Below, in pieces: positions 1 to 6,455 of a stretch of DNA of 10,087 bases. The translations under genes and the position numbers were made by a program. The stretch covers positions 1-10,087 of the forward strand of contig CANHBE010000081.1 of NCBI GenBank assembly GCA_947458575.1, written 5' to 3'. The DNA comes from Flavobacteriaceae bacterium (lineage in GTDB: Bacteria > Bacteroidota > Bacteroidia > Flavobacteriales > Flavobacteriaceae). The notes beneath the pieces were generated by a model, which did not search any database, was not told the origin of the DNA, and worked only from the letters and a program-made list of their open reading frames with translations. Every line of letters begins with the position of its first letter. Position 1 is the first letter of the stretch.

Positions 1-2
1 CC

Positions 3-150
3 AAGAGTTTTTGCGGAAAACGAAAAAGGGCGGTCAGACGAGTTCGGGAAGTTTTGTGTTCTATTTTTTAAATCAGGAACTGCAAGTCAACGTTTCCGAC
101 TATCGGCGTTGCCTCGGGTGGAATTTGGAATTTCTTTATTCAGTATTTAG
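3..150. repeat. Long direct repeat, copy 1
   Basis: This stretch recurs at 260-414 with only four base differences by eye, plus a 7-bp insertion (an extra TTTGGAA) in the second copy. It may begin before the window. The sequence flanking the two copies on the right is unrelated, so the repeated unit appears to end at the shared CAGTATTTAG. A reading frame can be drawn through each copy, but the two frames differ and give unrelated peptides, which argues against coding. I do not recognise the family; a dispersed non-coding repeat is the most cautious reading. Confidence 0.85.
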
Positions 151-177
151 TCCGGCGCGCCTGCTGGCTCCGGCGCT

Positions 178-200
178 AAAAATGTTCACTGGACATTTTT
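178..200. other. Perfect 8-bp stem-loop in the spacer between the direct repeats
   Basis: AAAAATGT (178-185) and ACATTTTT (193-200) are perfectly complementary around a 7-nt loop. The 3' arm is T-rich, so it could act as a weak terminator in either direction, but the stem has little GC and no gene ends nearby. The surrounding 151-259 is GC-richer than its neighbours and holds no convincing gene. It may be a separate dispersed element lying between the two repeat copies. Confidence 0.5.
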
Positions 201-259
201 TTGACGCTTGGCCCCGTCTATGATGGTCGCTCCCTTCTCCCAGCGCCAAAATTCATTCT

Positions 260-414
260 AAGAGTTTTTGCGGAAAACGAAAAAGGGCGGTCAGACGAGT
301 TCGGGAAGTTTTGTGTTTTATTTTATAAATCAGGAATTGCAAGTCAACGTTTCCGACTATTGGCGTTGCCTCGGGTGGAATTTGGAATTTGGAATTTCTT
401 TATTCAGTATTTAG
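260..414. repeat. Long direct repeat, copy 2
   Basis: Second copy of the unit at 3-150. It differs by four substitutions and by a 7-bp expansion near its right end, where TTTGGAA is present one extra time (about 381-397), consistent with replication slippage. The near identity implies recent duplication or continuing gene conversion. The sequence to its right (from 415) differs from that after copy 1, so this is not a simple tandem duplication of one larger block. Confidence 0.85.
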
Positions 415-596
415 AACCCGATGACACGGATTTACTTCGTCTGTTCGGCTATCACCTCGGGTGCAATCCGTGCTAAAAACCGGTGGCGCAAAGAGTCGCG
501 AGACTTTGCGCAGTTGGGGTAGCATCAATCCCTTTCATCTCCTAAAATTAATCTTCGGTCGACTGGTATTTCTGCGGGCTTTTGATTAACTTTGAG
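415..596. other. Non-coding region with two stem-loops
   Basis: No credible gene is present. Two inverted repeats are visible. CACGGATT (425-432) pairs with AATCCGTG (465-472) around a 32-nt loop. GCGCAAAG (486-493) pairs with CTTTGCGC (504-511) around a 10-nt loop; an alternative fold extends the second stem inward through AGTC/GACT with a 2-nt bulge. The second hairpin is GC-rich and could be a structural or terminator-like element, but no T-run follows it. Function is unknown. Confidence 0.5.
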
Positions 597-676
597 GGAC
601 AGCTTTATTTGCCGACAGCTCAATTACACGACAGCTCAATTACACGACAGCTGAATTACACGACAGCTGAATTACT
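597..676. repeat. 16-bp tandem repeat (minisatellite), about 4-5 units
   Basis: Four units of CGACAGCTCAATTACA or its CGACAGCTGAATTACA variant lie head to tail at 613-628, 629-644, 645-660 and 661-676. The last ends in T rather than A. A degenerate fifth unit, GGACAGCTTTATTTGC, precedes them in register at 597-612. Units 1-2 carry CAGCTC and units 3-4 carry CAGCTG, so the array probably grew by duplicating pairs. A 16-bp period is not a multiple of three, which argues against coding. It ends about 100 bp before the lipoprotein gene, so copy number could alter spacing in that leader region. Confidence 0.85.
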
Positions 677-778
677 CAAAGGAAAGAAAATGGGAAATAT
701 GAACAATCGGTTCAACCAATTACGAATCCCAATTTTGTTTTGTAAGCAAACAAGTTGTTCATAGAGAATTTGATACAA

Positions 779-1522
779 ATGAAGCGTTTTAAAACATTCT
801 ATTTTTCTGTAGCAATAAGTCATCAGCATACTTTTATTGCACTTTCGGTTATCGGAGTTCTCGCTTCTTGTAATACATTGGAGAAAGCTTCCCTTCATGG
901 TTTAAACAGTGGCTATTATAAATTGAAATCTGATACAACAAGTACCCAAAATGTTTACTTAGATGTTACCGAGGAAAAGATAGATGTGTATCGTCGCATA
1001 AAACGACAACCGGATAATAAACAATTTATGACTATCCCCTTAAATACAATAACTGATAGTTTGATATTTGAACCGATAGTTTTTAAGAAGCAAGGTCTTG
1101 ATATTGATATCACTTCAATCATTTTAAAGTATCGCCCATCAGTTGCCGGTTTACCGGCACAGTTAACAACAGACTTAAACATGGCATTATATGTCGGTTG
1201 GAGATATGACTCCTACAAAATAATGAGCAAGAAGAATCCATTAGGTAGGAATTACAGTAAAATTAGTAACCGTGGATACGACTTTGGCGTTTTTGCCGGT
1301 CCGGGCGCTACGCTTATCAGTCCATTTACCACCCGAAATAAAAGAGTCGATGAATACAATGGCATGATCATTCAGACGGGAGTTGCCGGTTTTATAGAGT
1401 CAAACGTCGCTAGTTTTGGATTAGCTATCGGTTATGATTATCTTATGAATTCGGACCGGCAGGTTTGGATATACAATAATAAACCTTGGTTAGGATTTGT
1501 GGTGGGTATAGCATTAAACTAA
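779..1522 (+). CDS. Predicted lipoprotein of unknown function, 247 aa
   Basis: I do not recognise a named family. The ATG at 779 is preferred over an in-frame TTG at 755 because it starts a good export signal: basic MKRFK, a hydrophobic stretch (about residues 18-29), then the lipobox L-A-S-C with Cys31 as the expected lipidated residue. The mature part (to about residue 130) is polar and mixed. From about residue 134 there are alternating aromatic/glycine strands (ALYVGWRYDSY, YDFGVFAGPGA, ASFGLAIGYDYL) and a C-terminal strand ending WLGFVVGIALN, as in outer-membrane beta-strand proteins. A surface or periplasm-facing outer-membrane lipoprotein is inferred. It stands alone, with a 16-bp minisatellite upstream and a decayed T9SS tail downstream. 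No TAnnTTTG box was found close to its start. Confidence 0.75.
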   Translation: MKRFKTFYFSVAISHQHTFIALSVIGVLASCNTLEKASLHGLNSGYYKLKSDTTSTQNVYLDVTEEKIDVYRRIKRQPDNKQFMTIPLNTITDSLIFEPIVFKKQGLDIDITSIILKYRPSVAGLPAQLTTDLNMALYVGWRYDSYKIMSKKNPLGRNYSKISNRGYDFGVFAGPGATLISPFTTRNKRVDEYNGMIIQTGVAGFIESNVASFGLAIGYDYLMNSDRQVWIYNNKPWLGFVVGIALN

Positions 1523-1568
1523 ACAATTTTTATAGCAAACTAGGTAAAAGCCATACGCCATTTTATGA

Positions 1569-1721
1569 CGTAAATCTGCATTGAACGGGAAAAAAATAGT
1601 AGATCAGAACGAGCGACAAGAGGAGAAAATATCGTTGCAAAATTTTTCAAAAGGCATTTATACGATTAAAGTTTTCCTTAATAATGGCGCTATCGTATCA
1701 GAAAAAATTATCAAGGACTGA
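1569..1721 (+). pseudogene. Remnant of a T9SS type A C-terminal sorting domain
   Basis: The frame that opens after a TGA at 1566 and ends at TGA 1719-1721 reads ...LNGKKI...ISLQNFSKGIYTIKV...NNGAIVSEKIIKD. This is the characteristic end of the C-terminal domain that directs cargo to the Bacteroidota type IX secretion system: a G-K-K/L-V strand, then L-x-N-x-S-K-G-I-Y-x-I/V-K-V, then a V-S-x-K-I-I-K tail. Only about the last 45 residues of a normally ~70-80-residue domain remain. There is no plausible start codon and no secreted passenger in frame upstream. I read it as the surviving 3' end of a large secreted or surface protein gene lost by deletion. It is unlikely to be expressed as a functional protein. 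Confidence 0.75.
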
Positions 1722-1824
1722 AGGTAATTTTTGTGGTGAGATTTTATGAAATTTCTCCGTTGTTTCATTCTTGAATTATAACCTTTGAAATGGCAAAATT
1801 TAAAAATAATAAAACAATAGCATT

Positions 1825-2064
1825 ATGAAATTCGGCTTCCGCGTCCCATCTCTAAACAAACGCATTGCAGCTCGCACCTCGCCTGCCCGAATATTGCGGC
1901 ACAATCTGGGTTTGAAAGCGCCAAGAGGTTATGGCTGGATCACCAATCCGAAAAAATTTGTGTATAATAAAGTCTATCAGAAAACTACCAGAGGAACAGG
2001 TTGCCTCGTTGTGCTGCTCCTGCTCATCTTACCATTGGCGATTTTGCTTTATAAAATAGGATGA
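1825..2064 (+). CDS. Small basic protein with C-terminal membrane anchor, 79 aa
   Basis: No named family is recognised. Residues 1-55 are strongly basic and motif-like (RVPSLNKRIAARTSP, then RHNLGLKAPRGYGWITNPKK and YNKVYQKTT). Residues about 60-77 form one hydrophobic helix (CLVVLLLLILPLAILLYKI), giving a probable single-pass anchor with a long basic cytosolic face. The conserved-looking RIAARTS...LGLKAPRGYGW...NPKK block resembles, from memory, short hypothetical proteins in several phyla. That is unverified and no function is implied. The ATG at 1825 follows an A-rich leader. A degenerate promoter (TTG at 1760-1762 and TA-N3-TTTG at 1779-1787) lies upstream. The next small gene follows 93 nt later on the same strand. 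Confidence 0.7.
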   Translation: MKFGFRVPSLNKRIAARTSPARILRHNLGLKAPRGYGWITNPKKFVYNKVYQKTTRGTGCLVVLLLLILPLAILLYKIG

Positions 2065-2157
2065 TTTGTTTAGACCGGGTCGAAAGAATAAAATAATACA
2101 TTAATTTAGTACTGTCGACCAAGTAATTGAAAAGTTGCAATCCAAAATAATCATCGT

Positions 2158-2352
2158 ATGAAAAATAAAAAAGGCATCAACTTCTTCTTCTTGATTATTG
2201 CCATCATCACGGGTAGTAAATTATTCCAACACTTTGATTTTCAAAATCTAAAGTTTAAAAATTTAGGAATCGATATCCTTTATTTGGTGGTTTTTGTAGG
2301 ATCACTCATCTTTTTAGTTAAAGACAATGTGAAGCCTCCAAAAAAGCCATAA
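2158..2352 (+). CDS. Small two-helix membrane protein, 64 aa
   Basis: No family is recognised. The protein begins with lysine-rich MKNKKG, then a hydrophobic helix at about residues 8-23, a short polar/aromatic loop (KLFQHFDFQNLKFKNLG), a second hydrophobic helix at about 38-54 and a lysine/proline tail (KDNVKPPKKP). The positively charged ends suggest both termini face the cytosol. The start at 2158 has an A-rich leader, as is usual in this phylum. It lies between another small membrane protein gene and the AI-2E permease gene, all on the plus strand, but gaps of 93 and 291 nt make a shared transcript uncertain. The real-gene call rests on its coherent two-helix topology and the absence of a competing frame. 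Confidence 0.6.
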   Translation: MKNKKGINFFFLIIAIITGSKLFQHFDFQNLKFKNLGIDILYLVVFVGSLIFLVKDNVKPPKKP

Positions 2353-2643
2353 AATATTGTTCACAGCGCTCAAGATGTAGGCGATTTCCAAAAAAATACC
2401 TGAACACAGTCTATTAAAAGTGGCTACTTTCTTCGTACTTGCTTTAAAAGATTTACTACCTTTAAGGAACAATACTTAAAGTAATTTTGTTTTTAATCGA
2501 AAGACCGGCAAATGTATGGTCGATTTTTTGTCGGACATGCGAGTCGATTGATTGACCTAACGAAATGGAGTCAACGATTAAAATTTCGATTAGATTCAGC
2601 GATACATAGTTGATTTTTTTTGTAATAATTTAGTTGCATACCT
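2353..2643. other. Intergenic region, no gene seen
   Basis: AT-rich sequence without a credible gene, strong hairpin or tandem repeat. A perfect TAnnTTTG-type box (TAATTTTG) lies at 2482-2489 but lacks a TTG at the expected 17-23 nt upstream and sits about 155 nt before the next start codon. A weaker TAATTTAG at 2626-2633 is closer, but its upstream TTG (2610-2612) is only 13 nt away. The promoter of the permease-ATPase pair is therefore not resolved. Confidence 0.5.
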
Positions 2644-3690
2644 ATGGCACAACTTCCACCCACAAGCAAGATTAAATCCGCTGTAACCATCTTAGAAGGC
2701 CTTGTTTTACTAGTCTTTATTTTATATCTCGGTAAATCACTTTTTATTCCGCTTGCTTTTGCATTCCTCATCAGTTTCATGCTCTATCCTGTATGCCTTT
2801 GGATGGAACATAAAGGAATCAACCATACCATCGCCATATTTTTGCCATTGGTTTTCATGCTCATTTTTTTTACCGGAGCCGGCTATTTATTGGTTGCTTT
2901 CCTTTTGGAACATCTCCAAGAAATGGACAATCTCAAACCCAAGCTACTCGAAGTGTTGCAAAGCGTTCACTTATTTCTTGCGGAAAATCTCGGTTTGAGT
3001 ATTGAACTACAAAATGAAATAACACAGAATCTCATCAACAGTGCAGGTAACAGTCTCTACAATGCCTCGAGTGGAACGGTTTCGTCGCTTTCCAAGATGG
3101 TATTTTTTGGCATTATGGTCCCGATTTTCTCCTTTCTTATTTTGCTTCACAGAAACAAATTGATGAATACGCTCTATCATTTTTTTCCGAATGAGAGTCG
3201 AATTTCCCTTCGAGAAATCGTCACCGATACCATCCAATCCTATTATAATTTTGTCAAGGGAATGGCGCTGGTGTATTTGATAGTTGGGACACTCAATAGC
3301 ATTGGACTTGCCATTATTGGTGCGCCTAATCCGATTTTGTTTGGCTTTTTGGCCTCTATACTGACGTTTATTCCCTATGTCGGCATTATGATAGCGTCTT
3401 TATTACCAATTACTGCAGTTTGGATTGCGTATGATTCTGTATGGTATTCAGTTGCCGTAATCTGCTGGTTTGCTTTTGTTCAAATATTAGAAGCATATCT
3501 CATCTTTCCATATATTGTTGGCAAACAACTTAAAATCAATACCTTAATAATTCTTGTGATGATTATTCTGGGTGGCATGTTGTGGGGAGCGGCCGGAATG
3601 ATACTTTTTATTCCGATGATTAGCCTATTGAAGCTACTGGCAAGCCGCAGTCCAAAATTAAAGTTCATTTCGGAATTATTGGGAAATTAA
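2644..3690 (+). CDS. AI-2E/PerM-family inner-membrane permease, 348 aa
   Basis: Multi-pass membrane protein of the AI-2E transporter family (formerly UPF0118/PerM). Hydrophobic segments run from residue 16 onward in the usual pattern: two or three N-terminal helices to about 90, a polar amphipathic stretch at about 91-150, then a helix-rich C-terminal half. Family signatures are visible: G-A-P-N-P-I-L-F-G-F-L at 226-236 leading into F-I-P-Y-V-G (242-247), then F-P-Y-I-V-G-K near 288-294 and G-G-M-L-W-G-A-A-G-M at 310-319 with I-P near 323. Length is typical. Members export small molecules, or in some cases act as Na+/H+ antiporters; the AI-2 link is established only for a few, so the substrate here is unknown. 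The P-type ATPase gene starts 33 nt after its stop, suggesting co-transcription. Confidence 0.9.
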   Translation: MAQLPPTSKIKSAVTILEGLVLLVFILYLGKSLFIPLAFAFLISFMLYPVCLWMEHKGINHTIAIFLPLVFMLIFFTGAGYLLVAFLLEHLQEMDNLKPKLLEVLQSVHLFLAENLGLSIELQNEITQNLINSAGNSLYNASSGTVSSLSKMVFFGIMVPIFSFLILLHRNKLMNTLYHFFPNESRISLREIVTDTIQSYYNFVKGMALVYLIVGTLNSIGLAIIGAPNPILFGFLASILTFIPYVGIMIASLLPITAVWIAYDSVWYSVAVICWFAFVQILEAYLIFPYIVGKQLKINTLIILVMIILGGMLWGAAGMILFIPMISLLKLLASRSPKLKFISELLGN

Positions 3691-3723
3691 AATCTAATTG
3701 CCACAAGCTTTACTTTAAAAACA

Positions 3724-6273
3724 ATGTATCATCAAACCATTGAAAAAACGCTACAAGATCTCGTAACTTCCAGGTTAGGACTTACTTTCCAAGAAGCTTT
3801 GAAGCGCCAGAATAAATTTGGACGTAACGAGTTTCAAGAGAAAAAGAAAATCTCCTTATGGTGGCTTTTCTTGCGTCAGTTCAAGGATTTCATGATCCTG
3901 ATCTTGATTGCAGTGGCGATTTTACTGGGTTTTCTTGGAGACACGATTGATACGATCATCATCCTTATCATTGTCATGCTCAATGCATTGGTTGGCTTTT
4001 TTCAAGAATATCAGGCAGATAAAGCCATCGAATCTCTGAAGAAAATGGCCATTGCGCAGACAACTGTCATACGAGATGAAAAGCCTATCATGATATCCTC
4101 GACGGAATTGGTGCCCGGTGATATTGTGATTCTCGAAGCCGGAAATGTTGTTCCGGCAGATTTGAGATTATTGGAAACGTATAATCTGCGAATAGATGAA
4201 TCATCATTGACCGGAGAATCGATTCCGATTGACAAAATACACAGCGAACTACTTGAGCTCGATGTTCCTTTAGGCGATCAAATCAATATGGCATTTAAAG
4301 GAACAATGGTCACGACCGGAAGAGCTATTGGAGTTGTCGTCAATATCGGAATGAAAACTGAATTGGGTAGAATTGCCGGTCTATTACAAGAAAAAAAGGA
4401 AAACACGCCATTGCAACTTCGCATGAATCATTTTAGTGTGAAGCTGTCGTACGTTATCATCCTGATTTGTTTTGTGTTATTTCTCACAGGCTATATGCGT
4501 GGCGAAGAACCTTTGAAGCTCTTATTACTGTCGATTAGCCTTGCCGTTGCCGCTATTCCTGAGGCACTTCCCGCTCTCATTACAATTGCCCTTGCGCAAG
4601 GTGCTTCTAGATTAGCTACAAAACAAGCGTTGATTCGCAAACTTCCGGCGGTAGAAACATTGGGATCTGTGAACTTTATTTGTAGCGACAAAACAGGAAC
4701 GCTTACGCAAAATAAAATGGATGTGGTGGCCAAACATGAAGCCAACGCCTTGTTGACATTATGCATGGCGATGAATCACGATATCAAATTTGACCAAGAG
4801 CAGCAGCTGTTGGGAGAATCGACTGAACTAGCACTTGTGCATAACGTTCTTTCCAGAATAAGTTACCGCGAATATGTTGATTTAACAGAGAAACACCCAC
4901 GCTTGCAGGAATTGCCTTTTGATTCCGAGCGAAAATGCATGACGACCCTACATCGGTATGATGAAAAAATATTGGTCATTACCAAAGGTTCTATGGAAGC
5001 CATAGCCAATGCACTTCAAAATGAAGGAGAAAGAAAAATAATAGAACAATATGGCAATCAATGGGCTCATGAAGGTAAACGCGTCTTGGCTTACGCCTTT
5101 AAGATCATTAACGCACTACCGGAATCTGATGCTGAGATTGAAAAGGAATTGACGCTTGCCGGAATTGTTGCGCTGATAGATCCACCCAGACCAGAAGTTA
5201 AATTAGCCATCGCTGAATGTAAAACAGCAGGTATCAAAACTGTTATGATTACCGGTGACCATCCCGCGACTGCAAAAACAATTGCCAAAGAAATTGGTAT
5301 TTTGGAAGAAGGTGATTTGGTGCTCACCGGCGCAGAACTACAGCGCCTTAACCATGAAACTTTCCTATCACAGGTTGAGAAAATTTCGGTATATGCACGA
5401 GTGTCACCAGATCAAAAACTACAGATTGTCAAAGCGTTGCAAGCAAAAGGAAATTTTGTCGCCATGACCGGCGATGGCGTGAACGATGCTCCATCATTGA
5501 AAGCCGCCAATATAGGAGTCGCGATGGGCATTAATGGCACTGATGTTAGCAAGGAATCTGCTGATTTCATTTTGTTGGATGATCATTTTGAAACTATCGT
5601 CAATGCAGTGAAGGAAGGTCGACGCATTTTTGACAATATTCGAAAATTCATCAAGTATATGTTAACCTGCAATGGTGCTGAGATTTGGACCATTTTTATG
5701 GCTCCATTGATTGGCATGCCGATGCCGCTTTTGCCTATTCATATACTTTGGATAAATCTGATTACTGATGCCTTACCCGCCTTGGCCTTGGCAAACGAAA
5801 AAGCGGAAGTCGATGTTATGCATCGTCGACCGCGACCGACGAATGAAAGCTTATTTTCTGACGGCGTCGGATTTCACGTTATTTGGGTTGGACTATTGAT
5901 GGCGGGTATAACTTTGGGTGTACAAGCATGGTCCATTCACCATCAATTAGCGCATTGGCAAACGATGGTATTTACGGTGCTGTCCATTTCACAGTTAGGC
6001 CATGTATTAGCCGTTCGCAGTGACCATACATTTTTATACAAACAAGGTTTTTCCAGTAATCCAGCTTTGTTGCTTTCAGTTTTGCTGACATTTTTATTAC
6101 AAATGGCCGTGATCTACTTGCCTTTTATGAATACTATTTTCAAAACACAGCCATTAACCCTCAAGGAACTTGGCATTTGCCTTGGCGGTGCAGTTGTGCT
6201 TTTTCATGCCGTTGAAATTGAAAAGTATTTTAAAAGAAAAAGGAAACAGCGTCCGAAATCAGCATTGCTGTAA
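3724..6273 (+). CDS. P2A-type (PMR1-like) calcium-transporting P-type ATPase, 849 aa
   Basis: Complete ATP-driven cation pump of the inner membrane, expected to expel Ca2+ (possibly Mn2+). The N-terminal cation-ATPase domain (about 4-70) is followed by M1-M2 (about 55-95), the actuator loop with TGES at 163-166, M3-M4 with P279-E280-A-L-P, phosphorylation motif DKTGTLT with Asp322, nucleotide-site K421-G-S, TGD at 510-512 and hinge TGDGVND at 582-588. Ion-binding residues match the Ca2+ pumps: Glu280 in M4, Asn650 and Glu653 in M5 (N-G-A-E), and Asn678, Thr681 and Asp682 in M6 (N-L-I-T-D). M8 has S-Q-L-G-H, as in PMR1-type pumps. There are no N-terminal metal-binding CxxC motifs, so it is not a P1B heavy-metal pump. 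It ends in a basic tail (KRKRKQRPK). It is probably in an operon with the permease just upstream. Confidence 0.95.
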   Translation: MYHQTIEKTLQDLVTSRLGLTFQEALKRQNKFGRNEFQEKKKISLWWLFLRQFKDFMILILIAVAILLGFLGDTIDTIIILIIVMLNALVGFFQEYQADKAIESLKKMAIAQTTVIRDEKPIMISSTELVPGDIVILEAGNVVPADLRLLETYNLRIDESSLTGESIPIDKIHSELLELDVPLGDQINMAFKGTMVTTGRAIGVVVNIGMKTELGRIAGLLQEKKENTPLQLRMNHFSVKLSYVIILICFVLFLTGYMRGEEPLKLLLLSISLAVAAIPEALPALITIALAQGASRLATKQALIRKLPAVETLGSVNFICSDKTGTLTQNKMDVVAKHEANALLTLCMAMNHDIKFDQEQQLLGESTELALVHNVLSRISYREYVDLTEKHPRLQELPFDSERKCMTTLHRYDEKILVITKGSMEAIANALQNEGERKIIEQYGNQWAHEGKRVLAYAFKIINALPESDAEIEKELTLAGIVALIDPPRPEVKLAIAECKTAGIKTVMITGDHPATAKTIAKEIGILEEGDLVLTGAELQRLNHETFLSQVEKISVYARVSPDQKLQIVKALQAKGNFVAMTGDGVNDAPSLKAANIGVAMGINGTDVSKESADFILLDDHFETIVNAVKEGRRIFDNIRKFIKYMLTCNGAEIWTIFMAPLIGMPMPLLPIHILWINLITDALPALALANEKAEVDVMHRRPRPTNESLFSDGVGFHVIWVGLLMAGITLGVQAWSIHHQLAHWQTMVFTVLSISQLGHVLAVRSDHTFLYKQGFSSNPALLLSVLLTFLLQMAVIYLPFMNTIFKTQPLTLKELGICLGGAVVLFHAVEIEKYFKRKRKQRPKSALL

Positions 6274-6404
6274 GACTATTAAATCTAAATAGTGCAATAC
6301 ATTTTAAAAGCGGCAATAAGGAATCCAAATGGAGATAAAAATGAGATTATGTCATGATATTTTGAAGATCACACTAATAAAGAATCAATTGCGGACAATC
6401 GATT

Positions 6405-6432
6405 TTGCATCATGCTGAAATTTGTACTTTTG
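6405..6432 (+). promoter_or_regulatory. Bacteroidota-type promoter for the SulP gene
   Basis: TTG at 6405-6407 (within TTTTG) and TACTTTTG at 6425-6432 are separated by 17 nt. This fits the TTG-N17-23-TAnnTTTG consensus described for flavobacterial housekeeping promoters. The expected transcription start is about 6438-6440, leaving a leader under 20 nt before the ATG at 6456. It indicates that the SulP gene is transcribed separately from the ATPase 182 nt upstream. Confidence 0.65.
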
Positions 6433-6455
6433 ACTGTAAATCAATCCGACTGTAA

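Noticed and set aside
178..200. Rho-independent terminator
   Set aside because: The stem is only 8 bp and mostly A-T, and no gene ends just upstream on either strand.
11..476. Two overlapping short open frames in the left repeat region
   Set aside because: Both run through copies of the same ~150-bp repeat but in different reading frames and give unrelated peptides, with no recognisable domain.
755..778. Upstream TTG start for the lipoprotein gene
   Set aside because: It would put eight residues before the basic MKRFK start of the export signal; the ATG at 779 gives a normal lipoprotein signal peptide.
1092..1112. TTGATATTGATATCA-like palindrome as a second repressor operator
   Set aside because: Spacing between arms is 2 bp rather than 5 and it lies inside the lipoprotein coding sequence; a chance match in AT-rich DNA is more likely.
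2482..2489. Promoter for the AI-2E permease gene
   Set aside because: The TAATTTTG box is perfect, but there is no TTG 17-23 nt upstream and the start codon is about 155 nt away.
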